From assembly GCA_949751835.1 (NCBI GenBank), contig CATKHK010000006.1, positions 744,001 through 808,000 of the forward strand: a stretch of DNA of 64,000 nt, read 5' to 3'. The position numbers and the translations under genes were made by a program. Shown one piece after another: positions 50,475-60,288 of the stretch (position 1 is the first letter of the stretch; each line of letters opens with the position of its first letter). Under the pieces are notes generated by a model. That model ran no database searches and was not told the DNA's origin. It was given only the letters and a program-made list of their open reading frames with translations. This DNA is from Blepharisma japonicum. Its lineage: Eukaryota > Ciliophora > Heterotrichea > Heterotrichida > Blepharismidae.

Positions 50475-51108
50475 TTAAATTATGTCAACTTTAAAAAATC
50501 TTTTCTTATAGCGCAGAGATATTATAGCAATTCTTTTCAAAATAAAAGCTATAGCTTTCAAACCTAGCAATTAATATTAAATTGTGAAAATAAGATTCAA
50601 CGACTTGAACTAAAGAACCTTAGGAAACTTAAGTTTATCCATTTTGAATCAGTATATAATCCAGTAAAAAATCATATAATAAATTCACCTGAGCGATATA
50701 AACTACCCTTTCTAAGTAAGTGTATAAAGAGTCAAATTATTAAAAAGTTAAATTTAATTAAGATAATATAATATGATATTATCTTTTTGGTGCTACCAAA
50801 AAAATAGTGAGCAAGTCTTTAAATTGCTTTAATAACAAACAAAAGCCATGGTAAATTATTATTAATATTTAAATTGATTATCAGACATAGACTTGGTAGA
50901 AAGTCTTTTAACTTCGTTTTTATAAATCTCTTTATGTTTCCTTGAATCATAAAGTTTTCATAAAGCAATAACTTAATTAATAAAACAAAGCCACATTAGT
51001 TTGAAGGGAGATATGAAATTAATTTTAAATTGATTTTTTGGCTAATAGATTAAACTAATCTATGTTGATTAGAATAATGTGGTTTTTTCATTTGTATAGA
51101 TACTGAAC
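50475..51108. other. Intergenic, nothing recognised
   Basis: 634 nt of AT-rich sequence with short direct and inverted A/T runs between the redox gene start and the palmitoyltransferase stop. No open frame with coding character in the UGA=Trp code and no GC-rich island was seen. Confidence 0.45.
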
Positions 51109-51933
51109 TTAGATCTCTTCTGAGGTATTTTCTGTTTCTTTCGACTCTTTCTTTGCATTATCTCCAGCGATCTCGTAATTAATACCATCTCCTTCATATC
51201 CAGTATCAATTGGGAGGATATATCCAAGGATATTTTTTCCACATACCTGCCATATATTCTTTTTGCAATCTCCTAAATCATATTTATTTTCAAAAGTATT
51301 TTCTTGTAATTCCATAACAGTCCTGTTGTTAGCAATAAGCCAGCAGTCAAAAGCTGCCAAAGCTGGTAGTGCTGCAGTTAGTCCTAGCCCACTTATCATC
51401 CCACATATTGTGAACATTGAGGCTCCTTCTTCATTAACTACAAATAAATTCCCACAGCATGTCCCTACAAATGCTGAACAAATTGATGCATAAATCATAA
51501 ATTGGCAAACATATCTGATATTGAAGAACCCAACACAATTTCCAATAAATGGGCAATGATAATCCATTTTAAGGATACATCTATTGCATATTTGGCAGTG
51601 ATGGCATCTGGGAGGTCGTTCCATTTGACATTTCCCACAATATTGTTCTTCCTTAATTCTGTCATTTTCTTCAAGAGACGATGAGTAGCTGGTGGCTTTA
51701 TAGTTTGGAGGGACAGTTCCAGGATCTGTAATAATCGCTTTATAGTAACTCCAAAACATGAGAAATAGACTTGTATGAAAAGTGATATACACAATTCAAT
51801 TAAGTGGGGTGATTTCTACAAGGAAAATATAGCCTTTGTAAAAGATGAATACAATGACCCAAGTGAGAAGCACTATAAAAAGTATTGGAAGAGAGAAAAG
51901 AACTCTAAGCATGGGACTATCATTGAACATCAT
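51109..51933 (-). CDS. DHHC-type protein S-palmitoyltransferase (DYHC variant)
   Basis: 274 residues from ATG 51933; one TGA reads as Trp (TPLNWIVYITFH). The enzyme attaches palmitate to Cys of target proteins at membranes. Seen: two N-terminal TM helices (LFSLPILFIVLLTWVIVFIF and one around YITFHTSLFLMFWSYY), the DPG motif (ITDPGTVP), and the Cys-rich domain CGKCQMERPPRCHHCQICNR followed by KMDYHCPFIGNCVG. Two more TM segments follow. The catalytic tetrapeptide is DYHC, not DHHC; the Cys nucleophile is kept. The acidic Glu/Lys C-terminus is probably cytosolic. It is transcribed divergently from the acylated PP2C gene (164 nt apart). Confidence 0.92.
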
Positions 51934-52097
51934 TTCTTTAATATCATATAAAATCAATAAGCATAATCTTAAATTTCGATCTTGCCAGCTATCTTGTTTG
52001 CATCTACTAATTATGAGTAAATTTATTTGAAAACCGCAGCCAATTAAATTCGAAGTTGATGAGCTTAATGAGACCTTTATGATAAATTAAATTATTT

Positions 52098-53471
52098 ATG
52101 GGCTGTTGTCAAGGTAACTCCACTAAACAAACTGTATCTATGAAAACTTCATGCAAGCTGCTGTGCACATATAATAGAGATGCGACCATAAAAATCAAGG
52201 GAAGCAACAACAAAACTGAAAATTTGCATTTAACATTCACTGAGCCGATGCTTTTTTCATCTCAAAAAGTCCAAATAGACTCATATGATTTGTGAATATC
52301 CAAATGTGCATTGCCTGGAATTGACCCTTGCGGTGAAAAGAAGACTTGCCAAGATTACTGTGTATTTATTAACGACGAAAAAAGTGTTTTGCTAGCAGTT
52401 TTTGATGGCCATGGAATACAAGGTGAAAAAGTTGCCCAATTCTGCTCAAACTGTGCTGAAAGCTTTTTTTCTGAAAACAAGGAACTGTCAACTGTAAATA
52501 TTATGCAGTCTGATCCTAAAGAATTTTTAATTGCACTAACTGAGAAATGTGCCGAAGACTTAGAGAAGCATGAAAGTGATATTGACTCGAAATACTCAGG
52601 ATGGTAACTAACATGCAGCACTGCCGTTTTCATATTCTTGTCTGGTGATTCGATTTATTCTGCAAGCGTAGGGGATTCTCGCGCAGTACTTGGGACTTCA
52701 TCTCCACCAACCGTCATGCCTGCTCCAGCTGCACAAGTTAAAGAAGAGGATCGAAAGATGCTGGAAGAAGTCAAATCACGAAGACAAAGCCAGCCTGCCC
52801 TTGAAATTCTCCCAGTCCAGCTTACCAAGGATCAAAAGCCAGAAGACCCTGAAGAATTAGCAAGGATTATACAGAAAGGTGGAAAAGTACAGAGAATAAC
52901 CGATAAATCAGGGAGAAAAGTAGGACCTTATCGAGTATGAGAGTCTGATTTGAAGTCTCTTGGGCTCGCAATGAGCCGATCAATAGGGGACTCAACTGGA
53001 GCTTCTGTAGGAATCATCTCAACGCCGATTTGCACAAAACATAAGGTGAACCCTTATGCGGACTGTTTTGTGGTCGCAGGGACAGATGGAATTTGAGATG
53101 CCATGGACAATCAAGATGTAGTGAATTATGTAGAGTTTTACAGAGATAAATGCAAGAGGGGGTGTACTTCACCGCCTATTGAAAGCAAAGTAAATGTTGA
53201 TAACACGTGCATAGCACAATTATTGTGTGAGGAAGCAAGAGTTAGATGAATGACAATCTTAGAGCAAGAGGATGTTATAGTCGATGATATCTCTTGTGTC
53301 ATCCTAGAACTCCAGCCAGCTACTATTTCTTTGAGTGCCCATGAAAAGCGGCCGATTCCTAATGATCACAGCCCGATTCGGGAAATTGAAGATTTATCTA
53401 ATCAAGAGATTGCTGAAAACGCTTCTATGAGAGACCCCCGCAGAGGTAGCATTATTTTATCTGGATCTTAA
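52098..53471 (+). CDS. PP2C-family protein phosphatase with MGCC lipidation motif
   Basis: Joined 52098-52603 and 52619-53471, 452 residues, with TGA as Trp at four sites (YDLWISKC, PYRVWESD, DGIWDAMD, VRWMTIL). Ser/Thr phosphatase that needs Mn/Mg. Motifs: DYCVFIND, VFDGHGIQG, SGCTAVFIFLSGDSIYSASV (across the splice), VGDSRAVL, LGLAMSRSIGD, AGTDGIWDAM and VDDISCVILE. The N-terminus MGCCQGN is a classical myristoylation/palmitoylation signal, so the protein is probably membrane-tethered. A Lys/Glu/Pro-rich insert (about 205-260) separates the two halves. The tail after about 410 is unstructured. Confidence 0.93.
52604..52618 (+). other. 15-nt intron in the MGCC PP2C gene
   Basis: The intron is gtaactaacatgcag. 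Splicing joins GGA TG|C ACT GCC to give S-G-C-T-A-V-F, the conserved PP2C strand. Unspliced, the frame is TGG TAA, a stop at the splice site. Confidence 0.92.
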
Positions 53472-53631
53472 TTGCTAATATTTGGTAAATTATCTAATTA
53501 TTTTTATTCCCACTTTAATTAAAGGGGCATTATGCTATAATTAGCAGGAATATTAGATCTTTTGAGGCTGATCACTTATTGATTTATCAATATGAAAAGA
53601 AGTATTGGGGGCTTTGAAGAATATAAAAATA

Positions 53632-54795
53632 ATGTCAGATACCCCTTCGCCTTCTTTCAGCAAAAACCTTCAAAATACACTTATCGCTGACAAAACTCGC
53701 TATTCTTCTCAAATTTCAAGAAGCGTCAACCCCGGAGAAATCCTCTCAAAATACGAGGGCTGAATACAATACTTTCATTTTTCACAAAAACATACCGAAC
53801 TTATTGATTTAGTCAAATGCCTAAGCCTGCTAACAGGCTTAAAATCAGATTATATCTTTACTTATTTTAGTGCAGTTCTCCAAAATATAGAGCCTGCTTG
53901 AATCCCATCAGAAATTACTGCAAAGCTTCCAAATAACACCTTCATTACATATGTGCCAAGAGAAGAAGCCAAGGTAAATAGTGTTTCGCTTGATCGACTC
54001 AAAAAAACGGATAAAGAAGCCTGAAAATGAGCAGAAGAGGAATGAATTGAAGTCCTCGATATCCCCACTCGTTCTGCTTCAAAATTAAAAAAAATCGAGC
54101 TTATTAATAAAAATGGATACAAGACAATAATTGAATATATTTCAAGCAGAGTTTTAGAGCCGTGAAACTATATTGATAAGACTGATTTTTCCAAATTTAA
54201 TGGAGAGCCTGCTTACTTTGTTCCTTGTAACTGCAGAGAAAGCCACCAGAACTGCTCGAACTCTGCATACTGCTCCTGCTCAAGGAGCTTGGAGCAAACT
54301 TTTAGGATACCAAGGTGCCTAGCTGTGAAAGGACCTAAAAAGCATTTTTTGCCTCATAAGATATCTGAGGACTTCCGAATTATTGAATGCAGTAGTCAGT
54401 GCAATTGTAACAAAGACCTTTGTAGGATGTCTCTCTTTAGTAATACTACCGCGCTTGGTCCTGAAAAATTTTACGTAAATGAAACAGCCCAAGGACAATG
54501 AGAATTAAAGTGCAAGACCAAACTTAAGCGAGGTCAGTTTTTGTTTGAGCTTGCTGGGATTTTAAGAGAATCGCAGCCTGAAAAGAACTTTCTAAAACTC
54601 AGCGACGCCCATTATTTAGATTTTGAGGCTACAAATATTAGCAGGTTCCTCGTTTATGGTGATAAGCCAAATGTTATTGGAATCAAAATCTTCAGTCATG
54701 TCAGCGAAAAATGAATATGTAGGATTGGGATATTTGCCACGAGAAACATTAAGTTTGGAGAAGTTCTTATTTCTTCTCGCTCGGTCTTCATATAA
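53632..54795 (+). CDS. Divergent SUV39-like pre-SET/SET domain protein
   Basis: 387 residues with about nine TGA as Trp (for example KYEGWIQYF, EAWKWAEEEWIEV, LEPWNYID, GQWELKC, EKWICRIG). A pre-SET-like Cys cluster starts near residue 200 (VPCNCRESHQNCSN, YCSCSRSLEQTF) and continues near 253 (ECSSQCNCNKDLCR). The SET part (about 285-380) keeps the G-(Q)W opening, LKRGQFLFELAG, the NISRF motif (about 333) and RIGIFATRNIKFGEVLI. The usual NHSC after NISRF is replaced by VYGDKPN and the terminal Tyr (..T.DY) is absent. A post-SET Cys motif is also missing. The protein may be inactive or very diverged; I infer a chromatin role. Confidence 0.75.
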
Positions 54796-54867
54796 TTTAT
54801 TATATTTATAAAGTCATCATCTAACCATAATTTCTAAATGTTTCTTCAATTGCATAATAACATTTTT

Positions 54868-56334
54868 ATGCTTGCTTTCTCAAGTAAAAGGCTTTTCGCT
54901 TCTAAGATATTCAACTCATCAGCTGAGGCTGTGGCTGACATGAAGAGTGGAATGGCAGTCATGATATCAGGATTTGGACTGTGCGGAGTCCCAGAAAATC
55001 TGTTGAGAGCAGTGCATAACTTGAAAATCAATAATCTCAAACTCATCACCAACACTTCAGGCACTAATGAATTCGGCCCTGGACTCTTGATCAAGGACAG
55101 GATGGCTTCAAGTATTCACTGTTCCTACCTTGGAGGAAACGAAACATTAGAAAATCAGTATTTGAATGGCGAAATTGAGCTTGACCTCATTCCTCAGGGA
55201 TCGTTGGCTGAAAGACTCAGAGCAGGTGCTTGTGGAATTTCAGCTTTTTACACCCATACTGGTGCTGGCAGTTTGGTTGAAGAAGGTGGCTTTGTCCAGA
55301 AGTTTGGACCAGGAGGGAAAACAGCAGAGAAGGTCTCCGCCCCAAGAGAGGTCAGAATCTGGGGAGGCAAGAAATACATTCTTGAAGAAGCACTCAGAGG
55401 AGATGTAGGCCTCATCAAGGCTTGGAAAGCAGACACTGAGGGCAACTTGATTTACAGAAAGACTGCAAGGAATTTCAACCCTGACATTGCTGGCTCTTCA
55501 AAAATCACAATTGCAGAGGTCGAAGAAATCGTCCCTGCTGGAACTTTCGACCCAGATCAGATCCATACTCCTGGCATTTTCGTTCATAGAATCGTTAAAG
55601 GTGAATATTTTGAGAAGCCAATTGAAAGGCTGGCACTCAATACTGGGGATAAAATACAGCTCCCTGGAACTCCTGAACAAATCAGGAAGCGTGAGAGAAT
55701 TGCCAAGAGAGTTTCCAAAGAAATCAAGGATGGAATGTATGTGAATTTAGGTATTGGAATGCCAACCTTAGTACCGAACTACTTGCCAAAGGGTATCAAA
55801 ATTGTGCTACACGGTGAAAATGGACTGTTGGGAATAGGCCCATATCCAAAATCAGGTGAACAAGATCCAGACGTTATTAATGCTGGCAAAGAGACAATCA
55901 CAATGGTTCAAGGCTCTTCAATTTTCTCAAGCAGCACTAGTTTCGCTATTGTCCGTGGCGATCATCTTGATTTAACTATTCTCGGAGGACTACAAGTATC
56001 TCAGGATGGAGATCTTGCAAACTGGATTGTCCCAGGCAAAATGGTAAAAGGAATGGGAGGAGCCATGGATTTAGTAGACAGCCACTCTAAATGCATTGTC
56101 TGTATGGAGCACACTTCCAAAGGAGCTCCTAAGATCCTCAAAAAATGTTCTCTTCCACTAACAGGCAAGAGAGTCGTAAGAATGCTTGTGACCGAGTATG
56201 GAGTTTTCGAATTCCGAAGAGACACAGGAATGACTCTTGTTGAGATTGCTAATGACATCACTCTCGATAAACTAAAAGAAATTACAGGCGCTCAGTTCTA
56301 CATCGCATCTGATTTGAAGAAGATCGAAGAATAA
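54868..56334 (+). CDS. OXCT1: Succinyl-CoA:3-ketoacid CoA-transferase, copy 2
   Basis: 488 residues from ATG 54868; an upstream in-frame ATG at 54838 would add ten residues but 54868 aligns with copy 1. Same enzyme and domain plan as the minus-strand copy at 14313-15776, with the catalytic HGENGLLGIGP. After the presequence (MLAFSSKRLFASKIF) only about five amino acids differ: Ala/Ser in MI[AS]GFG, Val/Ala in KT[VA]EKV, Leu/Phe in GT[LF]DPD, Val/Ile in HR[VI]VKG and Ser/Asn in IA[SN]DIT. Nucleotide differences are more frequent and mostly synonymous. Flanks outside the CDS are not alike. No TGA codons. Confidence 0.95.
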   Translation: MLAFSSKRLFASKIFNSSAEAVADMKSGMAVMISGFGLCGVPENLLRAVHNLKINNLKLITNTSGTNEFGPGLLIKDRMASSIHCSYLGGNETLENQYLNGEIELDLIPQGSLAERLRAGACGISAFYTHTGAGSLVEEGGFVQKFGPGGKTAEKVSAPREVRIWGGKKYILEEALRGDVGLIKAWKADTEGNLIYRKTARNFNPDIAGSSKITIAEVEEIVPAGTFDPDQIHTPGIFVHRIVKGEYFEKPIERLALNTGDKIQLPGTPEQIRKRERIAKRVSKEIKDGMYVNLGIGMPTLVPNYLPKGIKIVLHGENGLLGIGPYPKSGEQDPDVINAGKETITMVQGSSIFSSSTSFAIVRGDHLDLTILGGLQVSQDGDLANWIVPGKMVKGMGGAMDLVDSHSKCIVCMEHTSKGAPKILKKCSLPLTGKRVVRMLVTEYGVFEFRRDTGMTLVEIANDITLDKLKEITGAQFYIASDLKKIEE

Positions 56335-56423
56335 TAGTTAAGCCTCGATAATTTAACACTTCTATTAATATTTAGCGAAAATAAAAATTCATCTTCATAC
56401 CTCTTAATGTAATTGTAATATTG

Positions 56424-57869
56424 TTATTTATCGCTAACAAAGAGCATTCTGAACTCATTCTGGTCAAGAATTCCTCCCCCATCAATATCTGCTGATGCTA
56501 CCATTTCAGTCCAAACATTATCAGCAACTCTTTCATCAGCTTGTAATGCAATTTTTAGTTCTGAAGCTGTTATTTGCTTGTCGCCCTCTTGGTCAAACAT
56601 ATCAAAAGCTGCATTTAAATTTTCAGGAGAAACCAGAGTTTTATAGTCTATTGCCGCTTTTATAAACTCTGTAAAAGAAATGTACCCATAGTTACCAGTG
56701 TCCACAATTCTTATGATATTTTCAGCTTCCTCAGCCCCTCCAACTTCTTTGCCTAGGTACTTTTTAAGCCCTTCAACAAGATCTTCTTTGTCTATTTTCC
56801 CATCATTATCCGCATCTAAAATTAAAAAAATTTCCACTAGGCTGCGTATGTCACTTTGATAAAATAGCTGCGATGCAATATAAGTCAAAATTGTCTCAGC
56901 AAGCTTATTTTTTCTCGGATATGTCATCAAATTATTCAAAGCAGCTTGAACAGGTTCTTCAGTCTGATTATGATTATATTTAGCCTTTTGAATGAAAGGA
57001 TGGCTCAGTGCTTCTTTGGCTGAAGGTCTTTTATTTTCTTTTTGAAGAAGCAGACTAATGAAATCTTTTCCTTCATCAGAAACATTCCACAGATGCTCAA
57101 CCATCTTATACCTCCCTATTTTAACATTTTCAATGATTTCTTCATCAGTGTCGCCTGTAAACGGAGGAAAGCCTGTAAAAAGCGTATAGACTATCACTCC
57201 TAGGCTTCAGAGGTCACATTTTTCATTATAACTCCCATGGATGACCTCAGGCGCGACATAATATGTTACAGACTGAGGGTCACTGATTCTTTTCCCTTGG
57301 GCAATTTTGCACGAATTCCCCAGGCCAATAAGTTTGATTTGGACCCCATCAATGATGATGCTTTCTGGCTTCAAATCTCTTATCACGATATTCATCTCAT
57401 GAAGATAAGAAAAACATAGCAAAATGCTTCGGGCTATTACAGCCACTTCATACTCTGTGAAGGTCCTATGCTCGAGGATTTCGTGAAACAGTTCTGTTCC
57501 TTGAGTGTGCTCCATGACTATATAATACTGCGATTGATCCTCAAATAGCTCGTAAAGTTTTATAATATAAGGATGGTCAAGGTATTTCAAAACTTCAATT
57601 TCTCGCTGGAAAAAATCTCTATTATTATTTAAATGAAGGATTGCCTTTTTGTAGATTTTCACTGCCCTCAATTTGCCTGACTTTTTGTGAGTGCATTCGT
57701 ATACTTCCGTAAATTCGCCAGAGCTATGCAGCTTGTTAAGATTATATATATCCCCGAACCAATGAAGATTTCTATGTACAAATGTGTTTGGCCTGATAAG
57801 CAAATCCTCGACTCTTCTTACTGCTACCGGCCTCATTTCTACGTTATTCCTGAAGTGCCCACAGCCCAT
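56424..57869 (-). CDS. CDPK-like protein with a probable pseudokinase domain
   Basis: 481 residues; TGA reads as Trp in KCDLWSLGVIVYT. The architecture is that of calcium-dependent protein kinases: MGCG myristoylation/palmitoylation start, kinase domain (about 41-305), autoregulatory segment, and four EF-hands (loops DADNDGKIDKED, DTGNYGYISFTE, DQEGDKQITASE, DIDGGGILDQNE). The active site is damaged: the glycine loop is LHSSGEFTEVYE, HRD is IRD (163-165), the usual LKPEN is LKPES and DFG is GLG (182-184), so the Mg-binding Asp is lost. The VAIK lysine (Lys71), the catalytic Asp165 and the alpha-C Glu remain. It is likely a Ca2+-responsive pseudokinase, though rare DFG-less enzymes exist. EF2 has non-ideal ligands. 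Confidence 0.88.
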
Positions 57870-57984
57870 TACCTTTTAATAGGGTCAATAAATTATCAGA
57901 CCATTTCGAGCGTTTTTCATAATTTTGAGAATAAAAAATTTAGACCTAATATTAAATAGCTTACTGAATAACAAAAATATACTT

Positions 57985-59400
57985 TTAAGGGCTTCCACTT
58001 TCTTTGCTGTTTTTGTATGTATTGAAGCATAAAGGGAAATTTCTGAGGATAGCATGGTTACTTTTGACAGAAGGTGAGGCATCAACGCTTGCTATTCCAT
58101 CTCTTTCAGTAGGGATCTGTCAGTCTGACTCATCTTCCTTGCTGTCTTCTTGAACTTGAGGTTTGTGAAAAGAAGTAAAATTCAATTGATTATGGCTATG
58201 ATGCCTTTCATGTCTGCGTAAAATTTGAAACCAAGGGGATTTTAAAGCTTCTTTTGCAGTTGGCCTTAAATCTGGATTTGATTCTGTTAGCAAAAGAACA
58301 AATTTGGTTGCTTGAGGAGAAATATTCCCCCAATAAGAGTCTTCAAAGTGGAGTCTGCAGTCTCTATTTCTTGTTAAAACCTCCGCATTATTTCTGCCTG
58401 GAAACGGAGACCTTCCAGACAATAATATGTATAAAATTATCCCAGCACTGAAAACATCAGCCTTTGTATTGTAAGCATTTTTTTTTAAAATTTCAGGAGC
58501 AATGTACCCTGGAGATCCACACCTAAGCGTTTGATTTTCAAGACACTCGCAGGCCAAGCCAAAGTCGATCAATTTGAAGTCAATGCAGTTGTCTTTGGTC
58601 TTTAATAAAATATTTTCAAGTTTTATATCTCGGTGAATGATATTTTTGGAGCTCATATATTTCAGTACTTTGAGAAACTTTCAAATAAATCGGGCTGCTT
58701 CCTTTTCTGTATATGAGCCTTTGGCTAGAACTCGACTAAATAGCTCTCCACCTTCTAAATAATCCAGAATCAAACTGACATGATGCTCGCTTTCATATAT
58801 TTTATAAAGCTTTATAATATTGGGATGATGCAGTTTTCTCATTATTTCAATTTCATTAAATAATGCACTTAAGCCATTAGGTCTTTGCAAGCAAACAACT
58901 TTGTGAATTGTTTTTATTGCAACGCTTTCAGATGTTGTCAGATCTTTTGCCAAATAAACATCAGCAAAGCTTCCTTTTCCGATTTTTTTCATAAATTTGT
59001 AATCATTTTCTATGCCTGTCAATATGCAGACACTAGATAATTTATCTATTCAAATATCTAGGCTTTCGTTAGTTTCTGTGTAAAAATCCTTGAAGCATGA
59101 TCCGTGCTTCAACCTAAAACCATACTTTGTGTCTTCTCCTAAAGTTTCGATAAAAGGTTCAAGGATCATTCATTTAACAAGAGATTCTTTTATTGCTAGT
59201 TGGCAATCCTCTCTCATAACTAGCAGGCTGGAGCTTGTTAGTAAATAATTACGCTTTTTCATAAATTTCTTTTCTTCGGAGGTTTCAAGTAGGATTTCTC
59301 GGTATATTTCGATATGAGAAAAAGCCGATACAGGAGTTTCAATTTTAGTTCAAAATTTCCCATCTGGATGTGGGTTGGCATCTTCAAATATTGATCTCAT
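57985..59400 (-). CDS. PH-domain CAMK-type Ser/Thr protein kinase
   Basis: 471 residues from ATG 59400; five TGA read as Trp (GKFWTKIE, LVKWMILE, LDIWIDKL, RFIWKFLK, ESDWQIP). The first 125 residues look like a PH domain (KFMKKRNYLLTSSSLLVM, then FYTETNESLDIWIDKL with the C-terminal helix Trp). The kinase domain follows directly (about 133-400): IGKGSFADVYLAKD, VAIKTI, HRDIKLENILL, LIDFGLA, GSPGYIAPEIL and DVFSAGIILYILLSG. All catalytic residues are present. A Ser/Asp-rich tail ends ..SKESGSP. PH-kinase fusions of this layout are common in ciliates. The PH domain may target phosphoinositides in membranes. Confidence 0.9.
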
Positions 59401-60288
59401 TAATAATGGATTTCAACATAAATGTGAGTTTTTTTAGAATATTATGGATATTATGGTATCGATAATAATTAAATAGAACTATTAGTATCTTAAGCTTCCA
59501 TCAAGATATGAATATTTTATACACAGATTCACTATAAATATCATCAATATTTGATGTTTATTATTAAAATACTCACATAAAGACTTGATCGCACAAATTA
59601 GCATTAACACTATATTATAATAGTGCTTCTGGCAGCAAAATGAAAAAGCTGCTGCTCAAACAGCGGAAATTAGTCGGCAAGAGCAGTGATTAGCCTATGA
59701 GGGTAACCCTAATCTTGGGCAGCTTTTCTACTAAAAAGCCTCTTTTGGATATGCATAGGACACCTGAAACTGTGAGCATGGGTCACTCGTCACTGCCATT
59801 TTATTTAAACTACTCATTAGAATAAAAAATATCTATTTTTGAATGATGCAGTCGATAAAAAGATCTTTCTTTTCTTGGAATATTGATTTTTAATAAATCA
59901 ATGAATTAAGGTGACCCCGATGTGCGAAAATCTGATGCATGTCTTATGCGAGAGAGATATAAATATGATCTAAATTTGAAAGCGCTCTCAAATTGTCTTC
60001 AATAAATTATTGAAAAATAGGAAAAAAATTAATTGTGGGAAATGCAAGGATTTATGCTTTATCAACAATTATAAATTCAAAAAAATTGAAGAACTTAGTT
60101 ATATCATCTTTATGATAGCCTTTAAAAATATTATAGGGCCGATTATGAATTTATATAGGTCCCCATTATATTAGCAAATTCAGTGCATTTATTATTAACT
60201 TGATTTGAAGACTGAAGCATTAATTTTTAAAGAACTTGGGTAAATTTAATTGAAACTCTTAGTTAACAAAATTAAAATAATTTAAAGT
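59401..60288. other. Intergenic region containing a GC-rich island
   Basis: 888 nt between the PH-kinase start and the end of the triple-kinase gene. It is mostly very AT-rich; the part at about 59625-59805 is clearly GC-richer and is listed as a candidate structured RNA. No protein-coding frame was seen. Confidence 0.6.
59625..59805 (+). ncRNA. Candidate structured non-coding RNA (about 170 nt)
   Basis: A segment of about half G+C sits inside AT-rich intergenic DNA. It has several possible stems: a terminal GGCAG (about 59632) with CTGCC (about 59793), CTGCTC with GAGCAG, GATTAG with CTAATC, GCTTTT with AAAAGC and GTGA with TCAC. A TATA-like stretch (tatattataatag) precedes it and TTTTATTT follows it, which would suit a Pol III transcript on the plus strand. 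No ORF longer than 17 codons was seen. I compared it by eye with U1-U6, SRP, RNase P and U3 and found no match, so the class is unknown. Confidence 0.4.

Noticed and set aside
59701-59718. CCCTAA in the GC-rich island as a telomerase RNA template
   Set aside because: The stretch AACCCTAATC is too short for the eight-base repeat reported, as I recall, for heterotrich telomeres, and it can pair with nearby GGGT or GATTAG. Template identity is not supported.
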